A stretch of DNA of 64,000 nt from Pseudomonas petrae (GCF_021728295.1 NZ_JAKJXE010000008.1:124001-188000), one strand, 5' to 3'; shown: positions 9,244 through 18,113, counted from the first letter of the stretch. Made by a program: numbers and translations. The notes: a model not told the origin generated them from the sequence alone.

Positions 9244-10908
9244 TTACATATTGGGATAGGTCGGGCCGCCTGCGCCTTCCGGTGTTACCCACGTGATGTT
9301 CTGCGACGGATCCTTGATGTCACAGGTTTTACAGTGGACGCAGTTCTGCGCGTTGATCTGGAAGCGCTTCGCGCCGTCTTCCTGGGTCACCACCTCGTAA
9401 ACCCCCGCCGGGCAGTAACGCTGAGCAGGCTCGTCGTACTTGGGCAGGTTGACGCTGATCGGGATGCTCGGATCCTTCAGCTTCAAGTGGCAAGGCTGCT
9501 CTTCTTCGTGGTTGGTGCCGGAGATGAACACCGAACTCAGCTTGTCGAAGCTCAGCTTGCCGTCGGGTTTCGGGTAGTCGATCTTCTTCGAGTCGGCCGC
9601 CAGCTTCATGCACGCGTAGTCCGGCTTGGTATCGTGGAGGGTGAAGGGGATCTTGCCGCCAAACAGATTCTGGTCGATGAAGTTGAACGCGCCACCGAAG
9701 ATCGCGCCGAACTTGTGGACAGCGGGCCCGAAGTTGCGGCTGGCGAACAGTTCTTCGTGCAGCCAGCTGGCCTTGAAACCCTCGACGTAGCCGTTGAGCG
9801 CGTCGCCACCCTCATTGCCGGCGAACAGCGCATCCGCCACCGCTTCAGCGGCGAGCATGCCGGACTTCATGGCGGTGTGGCTGCCCTTGATCTTGGCGAA
9901 GTTCAGCGTGCCCAGGTCGCAACCGATCAGCGCGCCGCCGGGGAAGACCATCTTTGGCAGCGAATTCAGGCCACCCTTGCAGATGGCCCGCGCGCCGTAG
10001 CTGATGCGCTTGCCGCCTTCCAGGTACTGCTTCAGGACCGGGTGGTGCTTGAGCCGCTGGAATTCATCGAACGGCGACAGGTAAGGGTTGGCGTAGGACA
10101 GGTCGACGATCAGCCCGACCACAACCTGATTGTTTTCCAAGTGGTAAAGGAACGACCCACCGGTGTTTTCGGTGCCCATGATGTCCAGCGGCCAGCCGGC
10201 GGTGTGCACCACCAGACCGGGTTGATGTTTGGCCGGATCGACTTCCCAGATTTCCTTCAGGCCGATGCCGTAATGCTGGGCGTCGGCTTCACTGTCGAGG
10301 TTGAAGCGGTTGATCAGCTGCTTGCCGATGTGGCCACGGCAGCCTTCGGCGAACAGCGTGTACTTGCCACGCAGTTCCATGCCGGGGGTGTACAGGCCTT
10401 CTTTCGGATTGCCTTCACGGTCCACGCCCAGATCACCAGTGAGAATCCCGCGCACCACGCCGTTCTCATCGATCAGCGCTTCCTGAGCCGCAAAGCCGGG
10501 GTAGATTTCGACGCCCAGGTTCTCGGCCTGCTGCGCCAGCCAGCGACACAGGTTGCCCAGGGAAATAATGTAGTTGCCTTCGTTGTGCATGGTCTTGGGC
10601 ACGAACGCGCCCGGCACTTTCTGGCTGGCGTCGGCACCGGTCAGGACATAGATATCGTCACTTTTAACCGGGGTGTTGAGCGGGGCGCCGAGGGCTTTCC
10701 AGTCGGGGAACAGCTCGTTGAGGGCGCGGGGTTCGAACACGGCGCCGGAGAGGATGTGAGCGCCGACTTCGGAGCCTTTTTCCACCACGCAGACGCTGAT
10801 TTCCTGACCGGCGTCAGCGGCTCTCTGTTTCAGGCGGCAAGCGGCAGACAGCCCGGCGGGCCCGGCTCCGACGATGACGACGTCGAATTCCATAAATTCG
10901 CGTTCCAC
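9244..10908 (-). CDS. etfD: Electron transfer flavoprotein-ubiquinone oxidoreductase
   Basis: A 554-residue membrane-associated flavoprotein that passes electrons from reduced ETF (fed by acyl-CoA and amino-acid dehydrogenases) to ubiquinone. The N-terminus has the FAD dinucleotide fold (VIVGAGPAGLSAACRL). The last 60 residues hold the ferredoxin-like 4Fe-4S module (YCPAGVYEV and CVHCKTCDIKDPSQ). The length is normal for the family. It is divergent from etfBA, its electron donor. A clear promoter lies at 11020-11048 on this strand, with a PsrA-type box just upstream. REPINs follow the gene. Confidence 0.97.
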   Translation of the reverse strand: MEREFMEFDVVIVGAGPAGLSAACRLKQRAADAGQEISVCVVEKGSEVGAHILSGAVFEPRALNELFPDWKALGAPLNTPVKSDDIYVLTGADASQKVPGAFVPKTMHNEGNYIISLGNLCRWLAQQAENLGVEIYPGFAAQEALIDENGVVRGILTGDLGVDREGNPKEGLYTPGMELRGKYTLFAEGCRGHIGKQLINRFNLDSEADAQHYGIGLKEIWEVDPAKHQPGLVVHTAGWPLDIMGTENTGGSFLYHLENNQVVVGLIVDLSYANPYLSPFDEFQRLKHHPVLKQYLEGGKRISYGARAICKGGLNSLPKMVFPGGALIGCDLGTLNFAKIKGSHTAMKSGMLAAEAVADALFAGNEGGDALNGYVEGFKASWLHEELFASRNFGPAVHKFGAIFGGAFNFIDQNLFGGKIPFTLHDTKPDYACMKLAADSKKIDYPKPDGKLSFDKLSSVFISGTNHEEEQPCHLKLKDPSIPISVNLPKYDEPAQRYCPAGVYEVVTQEDGAKRFQINAQNCVHCKTCDIKDPSQNITWVTPEGAGGPTYPNM

Positions 10909-11019
10909 AGGCTATCTCCTACTCAAGGCTCAACGGCGTATTTTTTAGGCGTATTTTTATAGATGGCTAAAACCGACACCGGGCAGGTCGTTGGCCCGGG
11001 TGTCATCTTGAAGGCGCGC

Positions 11020-11048
11020 ATTATATCTACACCACCTCGCAGGTCCAA
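11020..11048 (-). promoter_or_regulatory. Sigma-70 promoter of etfD
   Basis: On the minus strand TTGGAC (11048-11043), a 17-bp spacer and a perfect TATAAT (11025-11020) read toward etfD. The spacing is ideal. The remainder of the 570-bp gap to etfB contains no convincing gene. Confidence 0.75.
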
Positions 11049-11050
11049 TA

Positions 11051-11064
11051 CAAACGTTTGTTTG
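11051..11064. promoter_or_regulatory. PsrA-type operator between etfD and etfBA
   Basis: CAAACGTTTGTTTG fits the published PsrA consensus (C/G)AAAC-N2-4-GTTT(G/C) with a 4-bp spacer. It lies 2 bp upstream of the etfD -35 element, in the region shared with etfBA. PsrA is a TetR-type repressor released by long-chain fatty acids, and etf genes are reported PsrA targets in P. aeruginosa. Assignment here rests on the motif only. Confidence 0.65.
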
Positions 11065-11478
11065 AATCGGCCGAAACCCTGATAAATCATGGTGAGACGG
11101 CTTGTGACTGGCGTTTATGTCGTATTGACCCGACCCGGCGTTGCGTTCAAGATACGGGCGGTTTTGCGCTCGTTCCGGGTTGTTCGTCAGCCCCGGAATT
11201 TTTACAGCAGCGTACAGACCGTCGGTAGCAGAACACCGGTAAAAGCAACGTGAGCATCGCCCCCGCGCAACCGTCAGCCCCAGGCCGGCGGCGCGCTGCA
11301 GTTTACACGGGCGATCAACGTCTGGCTTGGATTGCCGCCCTGGCGTGGCCGCTTTTGCTGACATCCGCATTCAGCAACCGCGAATACGTTGTTTTCACAG
11401 GTGTTCTTTACACTGACGAGTACCCATCGCCGGGCAAGGCCTGGCGATTTCTTTTCACCGGAGAGAAACGAGGAATCC

Positions 11479-12228
11479 ATGAAGGTTCTTGTAGCTGTCA
11501 AACGAGTGGTCGACTACAACGTCAAGGTTCGCGTCAAGGCGGACAACTCCGGCGTCGATCTCGCCAACGTTAAAATGTCGATGAACCCCTTCTGCGAAAT
11601 CGCTGTAGAAGAAGCCGTCCGCCTGAAAGAGAAAGGCGTTGCGACCGAGATCGTCGTCGTTTCCATCGGCCCGACCACCGCTCAGGAGCAACTGCGTACC
11701 GCGTTGGCACTGGGTGCCGATCGCGCCATCCTCGTGGAATCCGCTGACGAACTGACGTCCCTGGCCGTGGCCAAGTTGCTCAAGGCCGTTGTTGACAAAG
11801 AGCAGCCGCAGCTGGTCATTCTCGGTAAGCAGGCGATCGACAGCGACAACAATCAGACCGGCCAGATGCTGGCTGCGCTGAGCGGCTACCCACAGGGCAC
11901 CTTCGCCTCGAAAGTCGAAGTGTCCGGCGACAGCGTCAACGTCACCCGTGAAATCGACGCCGGCGCGCAGACCGTTTCCCTCAAGCTGCCGGCCATCGTC
12001 ACCACCGACCTGCGTTTGAACGAGCCGCGCTACGCGTCGCTGCCGAACATCATGAAGGCCAAGAAAAAGCCGCTCGAAGTGCTGACGCCTGATGCGTTGG
12101 GTGTTTCGACTGTGTCCACCAACAAGACCCTGAAAGTTGAAGCCCCGGCTGCCCGCAGCGCAGGCATCAAGGTCAAGTCGGTTGCCGAACTGGTTGATAA
12201 ACTGAAAAACGAAGCGAAGGTGATCTGA
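11479..12228 (+). CDS. etfB: Electron transfer flavoprotein beta subunit
   Basis: A 249-residue small ETF subunit that binds AMP and carries the docking loop for dehydrogenases. The start at MKVLVAVKRVVDYNVKV gives the standard family length and has a GAGAAACGAGGAA ribosome region. An in-frame upstream ATG at 11389 would add 30 untypical residues. The stop and the etfA start overlap (TGATG), so the two subunits are translationally coupled. Confidence 0.96.
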   Translation: MKVLVAVKRVVDYNVKVRVKADNSGVDLANVKMSMNPFCEIAVEEAVRLKEKGVATEIVVVSIGPTTAQEQLRTALALGADRAILVESADELTSLAVAKLLKAVVDKEQPQLVILGKQAIDSDNNQTGQMLAALSGYPQGTFASKVEVSGDSVNVTREIDAGAQTVSLKLPAIVTTDLRLNEPRYASLPNIMKAKKKPLEVLTPDALGVSTVSTNKTLKVEAPAARSAGIKVKSVAELVDKLKNEAKVI

Positions 12229-13157
12229 TGACGACCCTGGTTATCGCTGAGCACGAAAACGGCGCGATCGCTCCCGCCACCCTGAATACCGTTGCCGCTG
12301 CCACCAAAATCGGTGGTGACGTCCACGTTCTGGTCGCGGGTCAGAACGTCGCTGCCGTCGGCGAAGCAGCTGCAAAAATCGCAGGCGTGTCCAAGGTCCT
12401 CGTGGCTGACAACGCCGCCTACGAGCACCAACTGCCGGAAAACGTCGCCCCGCTGGTCGTCGAGCTGGCTTCGGCCTACAGCCACGTGCTGGCCGCTGCA
12501 ACCTCCAATGGCAAGAACATCCTGCCGCGCGTCGCGGCGCACCTGGACGTCGATCAGATCTCCGAGATCATCTCGGTCGAAAGCGCTGACACCTTCAAGC
12601 GCCCGATCTATGCCGGTAACGCTATTTCGACCGTTCAGTCGTCGGCAGCGGTGAAAGTCATCACCGTGCGTGCGACTGGCTTTGACGCGGTGGCAGCCGA
12701 GGGCGGTTCTGCTTCGGTTGAAGCCGTCAGCGCGGCCCATGACGCGGGCAAGTCGTCCTTCGTCAGCGAAGAGCTGGCCAAGTCCGACCGTCCCGAGCTG
12801 ACCGCTGCCAAGATCGTCGTTTCCGGCGGTCGTGGCATGCAGAACGGCGACAACTTCAAGCACCTGTACACCCTGGCTGACAAGCTGGGTGCAGCGGTCG
12901 GCGCTTCCCGCGCGGCCGTCGACGCAGGCTTTGTGCCCAACGACATGCAGGTCGGCCAGACCGGCAAGATCGTCGCGCCGCAGCTGTACATCGCGGTCGG
13001 CATCTCCGGCGCGATCCAGCATCTGGCGGGCATGAAGGACTCCAAAGTGATCGTCGCGATCAACAAGGACGAAGAAGCGCCGATCTTCCAGGTTGCCGAC
13101 TACGGCCTCGTGGCGGATCTGTTCGAAGCGATCCCCGAGTTGGAGAAGCTGGTTTAA
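12228..13157 (+). CDS. etfA: Electron transfer flavoprotein alpha subunit
   Basis: A 309-residue FAD-carrying ETF subunit. The C-terminal FAD domain shows SGGRGMQNGDNF near residue 203 and the ETF-alpha signature region VGQTGKIVAPQLYIAVGISG near 243-262. With EtfB it carries electrons from acyl-CoA dehydrogenases to EtfD. It overlaps etfB by one base and is followed by a long terminator hairpin. Confidence 0.97.
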   Translation: MTTLVIAEHENGAIAPATLNTVAAATKIGGDVHVLVAGQNVAAVGEAAAKIAGVSKVLVADNAAYEHQLPENVAPLVVELASAYSHVLAAATSNGKNILPRVAAHLDVDQISEIISVESADTFKRPIYAGNAISTVQSSAAVKVITVRATGFDAVAAEGGSASVEAVSAAHDAGKSSFVSEELAKSDRPELTAAKIVVSGGRGMQNGDNFKHLYTLADKLGAAVGASRAAVDAGFVPNDMQVGQTGKIVAPQLYIAVGISGAIQHLAGMKDSKVIVAINKDEEAPIFQVADYGLVADLFEAIPELEKLV

Positions 13158-13181
13158 TCCACTTCCCTGACTTATAAAGAG

Positions 13182-13268
13182 AACCCGTTCGTTCGGGCTG
13201 CCGCCAGCGTCGATCATCGTTCACTCAATGATCAAGCGCCCAGGCAGTCGGAGCTGACGGGTTTTTTT
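13182..13268 (+). terminator. Long-stem terminator after etfA
   Basis: AACCCGT (13182-13188) pairs with ACGGGTT (13257-13263). The inner arms also pair imperfectly (TCGGGCTGCC with GGCAGTCGGA), and GATCAT/ATGATC close the tip. A run of seven T (13262-13268) follows at once, ending directly at the ATG at 13269. Confidence 0.7.
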
Positions 13269-13292
13269 ATGGGCTCAAAGAAGGACGTCGTC

Positions 13293-14117
13293 ATGTTGTC
13301 GCCAAAGCAGACGCTGGCTTCACTGCTGGGCGGGTTGCTGTTGCTGCCGTCGCTGGCCTGGTCTGCGGGCAAGTGTGACCGGCTGATCGTCACCGGCAGC
13401 CCGGACGCGCCGCCGTACCTGTGGCGCGACCCGCAGGACCCGAAACACCTGATGGGCGCCAATGCCGACCTGCTCAAGGAGGTCGCGCAACAGATCGGCG
13501 TCAAGGTCGAACTGCTGTATGGCGGCAAGCGCAGCCAGGCACGTGAAGAAGTGCGAAGCGGACGCATGGACATGCTGGCCGACACGCCACTCAACAGCGC
13601 CGAGCTGGAATCCCTCGATTTCATCCATCCGCCCATCGCCCAGAACGAAATCATGGTCTGGACGCGCTTGGGCCATGAGCAGCCGTTCAATTCGCTCGCG
13701 GATCTGCAGGGGCATCCCGGCGCCATGTCTGAAAAGACCCGGGTGACCGCCGGATTCGATGAGGCGATCAAGGCGCGCCTGACGCTGGAGAAGCAGGCCA
13801 GTCTTCCCCAGGCCTTTCAGAAGCTGGCGGCGGGGCAAGTCGAATTCGTCCTTGCCGGCCGCTATGCAGGGATGGCCGTGACCCAGGCGCTGGACATCGA
13901 CAAAGACCTGCATACCCAGCCCATGCCCCTCGATCGCCCGGGCTTTTATCTGGCGCTGTCGTTCAACTCCGCTTGCAACGATCCATGGCTGCGCGGACAG
14001 CTGGCGAAAAAAATGACAGAATTGGCCGCTTCCGGTCGCTCCAGTGAAGCCGTCACGCGCAATCTGGACCTGTGGAAAATCCAGTTGCAGCAGTCCGGCA
14101 GCGCCCTCCATCAGTAG
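13293..14117 (+). CDS. Periplasmic solute-binding protein, family 3
   Basis: A 274-residue protein with a signal peptide (MLSPKQTLASLLGGLLLLPSLAWSAG, cleavage near residue 25) and a type II periplasmic binding fold resembling polar amino acid receptors (GSPDAPPYLWRD, GANADLLKEVAQQ, and an aromatic-rich hinge). The start chosen has AAGGA seven bases upstream. An in-frame ATG at 13269 touches the preceding terminator T tract and lacks a ribosome site. No ABC permease or ATPase is adjacent. The linkage to two envelope lipoproteins suggests a sensing or cell-wall-related role rather than transport, but this is open. Confidence 0.85.
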   Translation: MLSPKQTLASLLGGLLLLPSLAWSAGKCDRLIVTGSPDAPPYLWRDPQDPKHLMGANADLLKEVAQQIGVKVELLYGGKRSQAREEVRSGRMDMLADTPLNSAELESLDFIHPPIAQNEIMVWTRLGHEQPFNSLADLQGHPGAMSEKTRVTAGFDEAIKARLTLEKQASLPQAFQKLAAGQVEFVLAGRYAGMAVTQALDIDKDLHTQPMPLDRPGFYLALSFNSACNDPWLRGQLAKKMTELAASGRSSEAVTRNLDLWKIQLQQSGSALHQ

Positions 14118-14126
14118 GAATGTGTT

Positions 14127-14492
14127 TTGAGCTTTCTTTTGAAAATCCAGCCTGTATTCGCCGCTTTCGTGCTCGCCGCGCTCGTCGGCTGTGCCAATGA
14201 CCCGGCGCCCACCGAACAACTCAAGCTCACCGAACAGGCTGTCGCCCAGGCCACCGCGGTCGGCGCTACGGATGAAGAGCCGGACCTGGTGACAGCGCAG
14301 ACGAAGCTGACCCAGGCGCGCGCCGACATGGCGGACAAGTCCTATAAGAACGCGCGCATGCAGGCTGAACAGGCCGAACTCGACGCGCGTCTGGCCGAGG
14401 CCCGGGTGCTGACGCAGAAGAGCGAAGCGCAGGTGGCCCAGGTCAACACCCGACTCGAGCGTCTGCGCAAGCAGTTGGGGGCCAGCCAATGA
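14127..14492 (+). CDS. DUF4398 lipoprotein
   Basis: A 121-residue protein with a lipoprotein signal (LAALVGCAND, Cys about residue 23) and an alanine-rich amphipathic helical body like DUF4398 proteins (ARADMADKSYKNARMQAEQAELDARLAEA), probably coiled coil. The only fitting start is TTG at 14127, six bases after TAGGAA, because an in-frame stop lies at 14115-14117. It overlaps the next gene by four bases (ATGA). The function is unknown. Confidence 0.85.
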   Translation: MSFLLKIQPVFAAFVLAALVGCANDPAPTEQLKLTEQAVAQATAVGATDEEPDLVTAQTKLTQARADMADKSYKNARMQAEQAELDARLAEARVLTQKSEAQVAQVNTRLERLRKQLGASQ

Positions 14493-15304
14493 ATGCCGTT
14501 GCGCGAAGCCTCAGCCTCGGCCTCTTGCTGGCCAGTGCCGGTCTTGCGGGCTGTGCCGGTCACCAGAACAGTGAGCAGGCGCTGCAGGGCGCCATTGCCG
14601 ATTACCAGAAGGTCAAGGAAGACACCAACGTCCTGCGCAGCGCGCCAAAGGACGTCATCCGCGCCGGCGAATTGCTGGGCCGGGCAGAGCGCCTGTCGAG
14701 CTACACCGGCAGCGCTGACGACGTCAGTCATTACGCGTACCTGAGCAGCCGTTACAGCGCGATCGCCCGTGAGCACAGCAAGCTGCTGCTGAACCAGGAA
14801 AAGCTCGCGCGACTGGAGCTGGAACGTCAACGCCTGCAACTGGCCTTGCGTGAAGCCAAGCTGGCCGGCGCGCAGCAACAGGGCAAGTGGGCGGAAGATC
14901 AAGTGATCAGCCTGTCGACGCAGCAGAACGAACGCGGGCTGGTGATGACCCTCGGCGATATGCTCTTCGATACCGGCCGAGCCGAACTGAAAAGCTCCGC
15001 CAACCGCACGGTGCTGAAGGTCGTGCAGTTCCTGCAATTCAATCCCAAGCGTGTGGTGCGCATCGAGGGCTACACCGACGGCACCGGCGACGCTCAGGAA
15101 AACCTCGCGCTGTCGAAAGACCGGGCACAGGCCGTCGCGGACGTGCTGTCTGATCTGGGCATCGAGGAAGACCGCATTCAGGTCGAAGGCTACGGCGACC
15201 AATACCCGGTGGACGCAAACACCTCTGAGAGCGGCCGTGCCCAGAACCGCCGTGTCGAAATCGTCTTCTCGGACGACAAGGGCCATCTCAGCGCGCCTCG
15301 TTGA
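14489..15304 (+). CDS. OmpA-family lipoprotein with N-terminal DUF4398-like region
   Basis: A 271-residue protein with a lipobox (LAGCAGH, Cys about residue 22), a helical DUF4398-like segment (residues 25-140), and a C-terminal OmpA peptidoglycan-binding domain. That domain shows FDTGRAELKSSA, RIEGYTDGTGD, and NRRVEIVF at the end. It is likely an outer-membrane lipoprotein that anchors to peptidoglycan. It overlaps the DUF4398 lipoprotein by four bases, so the two probably form a pair made together. Confidence 0.92.
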   Translation: MNAVARSLSLGLLLASAGLAGCAGHQNSEQALQGAIADYQKVKEDTNVLRSAPKDVIRAGELLGRAERLSSYTGSADDVSHYAYLSSRYSAIAREHSKLLLNQEKLARLELERQRLQLALREAKLAGAQQQGKWAEDQVISLSTQQNERGLVMTLGDMLFDTGRAELKSSANRTVLKVVQFLQFNPKRVVRIEGYTDGTGDAQENLALSKDRAQAVADVLSDLGIEEDRIQVEGYGDQYPVDANTSESGRAQNRRVEIVFSDDKGHLSAPR

Positions 15305-15354
15305 GGGACAGGGAATCGGCATCATTCAGGCGATTCAAACATCGCGCCCTCTAG

Positions 15355-15396
15355 CCGGAACAGGAACTGTCACCGTACACTTCCGAACTGTTCCGG
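15355..15396. promoter_or_regulatory. Inverted-repeat operator candidate before the MocR gene
   Basis: CCGGAACAG (15355-15363) and CTGTTCCGG (15388-15396) form a perfect 9-bp inverted repeat. A nested pair TCACCG/CGGTGA and direct copies of GAACTGT are also present. The site is 60 bp before the regulator start, suggesting autoregulation. Confidence 0.5.
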
Positions 15397-15455
15397 TGAT
15401 CCTTCTCTTCTGATTGCCGCACGCATGATCAAAGCACGGGATCGAGGGACGCGAA

Positions 15456-16895
15456 ATGACCAGTCTGTTGCTTTACCAACGCATCGCCCAGCAGCTGGCC
15501 GAGGACATTCGCCGGGGCGTGTATCAGCCGGGCGAGCGCGTGCCCTCGGTGCGCAAGATGAGCTCCCAGCTCAACGTCAGTCATGCCACCGTCCTGCAGG
15601 CCTACGCCAACCTTGAAGACCAGGGTTTGATCCGTGCCCGGCCGCAGTCCGGTTATTACGTCCATCAAACCCCGGCCCTCACGGCGGCGACCCCCGATAT
15701 TGCGCGAGTGGAGCGCCCCGGTCTGGTCACCCGCGCCAGCATCATTCAACAGGTACTGGTCGAAGCCCGGCGGGAAGGGGTGTTCGCGTTTGGCGCTGCT
15801 GTCCCGCATATCGATTACCTGCCGCTGCGCGCGTTGCATCAGCAACTGGCCAAGGTCACCCGCTTTCAGAGCCCTCGGGCGTTCAATTACATGTTCAGCC
15901 CCGGCTTCGAGCCGCTGCGTCGTCAGGTGGCGATTCGCATGCGTGACGCCGGCGTGGTGATCGACCCCTCTGAAGTGGTGATCACCCACGGCTGCGTCGA
16001 TGCGCTGCAAATGTCGCTGCGGGTGCTGACCAGCCCGGGCGACCTGATCGCGGCAGAATCCCCGACCTATTACGGCCTGCTGCAACTGGCCGATCTGCTC
16101 GGCCTGAAAGTCATCGAAATCCCCAGCGACCCAAACACCGGGATCAGCCTGGAAGCGCTGCAGCTGGCGGCCAACCAATGGTCGATCAAGGCGCTGGTGA
16201 TGACGTCGCGACTGAGCAATCCGTTGGGCAGCACCATGCCGGAAGAGCGGCAGAAACACCTCCTGCGCCTGGCGTCGGACTTCGACATTCAAATCATCGA
16301 AGACGACATCTACGGCGAGTTGATGTACGAGCAGAACAAGACCAAGGCGTTGAAGGCCTTCGACCGGCTGGGCCATGTCATCTACTGCTCCAGCTTCTCC
16401 AAGACCCTGTCGCCTGGGGTGCGGATCGGTTGGATGATCGCCGGGAAATACCAGGCGGAAATCCAGCGCCTGCAAACCTTCAGCACCCATTCAGCGTGCA
16501 GCGTGACGCAGATGGCGGTGGCGTCCTACCTTGAAAACGGCGGGTATGACCGGCACTTACGCTTTATCCGCCAGGAGCACCGCAAAAATCTCAGCGCGTT
16601 TCAGCTGGCGGTGCAACAGATGTTTCCCGAAGGCACGCAGATCAGCCGGCCTGCGGGCGGGTTCATTCTGTGGATCAGTCTGCCGGGACGGGTGAACACT
16701 CAGGAGCTGCACGTGCGCGCGCTGGAGCAGGGCATCAGCATCGCGCCGGGCCTGATTTTCAGTAACACGGAGCAGTTCAACCACTGCATTCGCCTGAACT
16801 GCGGGCTGCCGTGGAACCGTGAAGCGGAGAGGGCGTTAATGACGGTGGGCATGCTGGCCAAGCAGTTGTGCCAGGATGCCGGGCAATCCTGGTGA
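15456..16895 (+). CDS. MocR-type regulator (GntR HTH fused to class I aminotransferase domain)
   Basis: A 479-residue protein. Residues 1-75 form a GntR winged helix (GERVPSVRKMSSQLNVSHATVLQAY) and residues about 90-470 an aspartate-aminotransferase fold, including the PLP-lysine region SSFSKTLSPGVRIGWM. It is closest in layout to the YdcR group. MocR proteins sense PLP, amino acids or their derivatives. No obvious target is divergent, so autoregulation or a distant target is likely. Confidence 0.92.
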   Translation: MTSLLLYQRIAQQLAEDIRRGVYQPGERVPSVRKMSSQLNVSHATVLQAYANLEDQGLIRARPQSGYYVHQTPALTAATPDIARVERPGLVTRASIIQQVLVEARREGVFAFGAAVPHIDYLPLRALHQQLAKVTRFQSPRAFNYMFSPGFEPLRRQVAIRMRDAGVVIDPSEVVITHGCVDALQMSLRVLTSPGDLIAAESPTYYGLLQLADLLGLKVIEIPSDPNTGISLEALQLAANQWSIKALVMTSRLSNPLGSTMPEERQKHLLRLASDFDIQIIEDDIYGELMYEQNKTKALKAFDRLGHVIYCSSFSKTLSPGVRIGWMIAGKYQAEIQRLQTFSTHSACSVTQMAVASYLENGGYDRHLRFIRQEHRKNLSAFQLAVQQMFPEGTQISRPAGGFILWISLPGRVNTQELHVRALEQGISIAPGLIFSNTEQFNHCIRLNCGLPWNREAERALMTVGMLAKQLCQDAGQSW

Positions 16896-16976
16896 ACTCG
16901 TAGGGTTGCCAGCTTTCCATACTATCGGGGGAGGCGGACAGGTCAACTTGTCAGCCGCCGTGCAAAGGGCCAGCAT

Positions 16977-17717
16977 ATGGCCCCTGTCTTACTTACTGCC
17001 GTTCAGACTATGAAATCACTGCGTTGTATAAGTGTGATGTTGTTGGTGTTGCTGAGCGCCTGTGATGCCGATAAAGCGCCCGCTCCACCGGCGAAAGCCA
17101 CCGCTTCGGCGCCGGCCGCGCGTGTTGATGCGCCGGCCGAGGCTGCCAAGGCAGCGAAGCCCGTCGCTGAATCTGAGTCTGCGCCTGCGCCTGCATCGGC
17201 GGACAAGCCTGTAGCGGACGCGCCAGCGGTCCATTCCCTTGCGCCGAATATCACGACCGTGCCGGTTGTTGCGTCGGGCAAGGCGTCGGCTGAAGCGCCG
17301 CGAACGATCACCAACACGGCTGACAATAAGCCTGCAGGCGCCAACGCCAAATCCGCCAAGGTTAAAGCGGATAACGCCGAAGTCGCGCGGCGTGCCCCGG
17401 TTGCCAGCAAAAGCAAATCGGCCTCCCAGGTGGTGAAGGAAACGCGGCTGAACAAAGTCCCGCTGGATCTCAGCCTGCCGCCCGAGATGGTAAAACAGCT
17501 GACCCCGCCGTCTAACGTCATCACCTCCGCGTCGAAGGCTAAAGCCCCATCCTCGGGTGCCAAGCCGCTGCTACCGAAAATGTTCCCTGATGCAAACGCT
17601 GACCCTGACTTCCAGATGCAAGGCCGTCTGTTGAGCAACGAGATGGACCTGCAGTTGCGCAATGAGGCGCGCAAGGACGTGGAAGGCGCTGCGCTGGATT
17701 TCAAATTCAAACAGTGA
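16977..17717 (+). CDS. Ala/Pro/Lys-rich lipoprotein of unknown function
   Basis: A 246-residue protein with a lipobox (LLVLLSACDADK, Cys at residue 29) and a long low-complexity Ala/Pro/Ser/Lys region (residues 30-150). A more ordered C-terminus contains LPPEMVKQLTPP and LLSNEMDLQLRNEA. I know no function. The first ATG has AAGGGCC upstream. The alternative ATG at 17010 (MKSLRCIS) would give a more usual lipoprotein leader but lacks a ribosome site. Confidence 0.75.
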   Translation: MAPVLLTAVQTMKSLRCISVMLLVLLSACDADKAPAPPAKATASAPAARVDAPAEAAKAAKPVAESESAPAPASADKPVADAPAVHSLAPNITTVPVVASGKASAEAPRTITNTADNKPAGANAKSAKVKADNAEVARRAPVASKSKSASQVVKETRLNKVPLDLSLPPEMVKQLTPPSNVITSASKAKAPSSGAKPLLPKMFPDANADPDFQMQGRLLSNEMDLQLRNEARKDVEGAALDFKFKQ

Positions 17718-17810
17718 CGTTGGCCGGCAGTGCAAGCACGTCCGATTTCAAACGTGTGTTTTAGGGCGTAAGATCCGGCCATCGTCCTCACTGTCACACA
17801 GGTTCTTTTC

Positions 17811-18068
17811 ATGGAATGCCGACCAGGCTGCGGCGCGTGCTGCATTGCGCCGTCCATTACTTCACCGATTCCCGGCATGCCCGACGGCAAACCTGCGGGC
17901 ATGCGCTGCCTGCACCTGTCGCTGGACATGCTCTGCGGCATCTTCGGGCAGCCGGGGAGGCCGGCGGTGTGTGGTCAGTTTGCGGCGGAGCCTGAGGTGT
18001 GTGGCACCGGTCCTGAGGACGCGATCCGTCTGATCGGCTGGTGGGAAAAGATGACATCGGTGGCGTGA
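17811..18068 (+). CDS. YkgJ-family cysteine-cluster protein
   Basis: A small 85-residue protein opening with MECRPGCGACC and carrying further cysteines (MRCLHL, MLCGIF, AVCGQF, EVCGTG), the YkgJ/UPF0153 pattern thought to bind zinc or an iron-sulfur cluster. It is close to the following START gene (46 bp). The function is unknown. Confidence 0.88.
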   Translation: MECRPGCGACCIAPSITSPIPGMPDGKPAGMRCLHLSLDMLCGIFGQPGRPAVCGQFAAEPEVCGTGPEDAIRLIGWWEKMTSVA

Positions 18069-18113
18069 AGCACGGCCGAGGCACGACTGAACTTCAACAA
18101 TAAGGAACAACAT

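Noticed and set aside
11220..11330. A GC-rich stretch before etfB considered as a cobalamin-type riboswitch
   Set aside because: The conserved B12-box core is absent and the downstream genes have no link to cobalamin.
10957..11370. A 137-codon frame in the etfD-etfB gap
   Set aside because: It covers the etfD promoter and PsrA box, has no ribosome site or domain, and is Arg/Pro rich.
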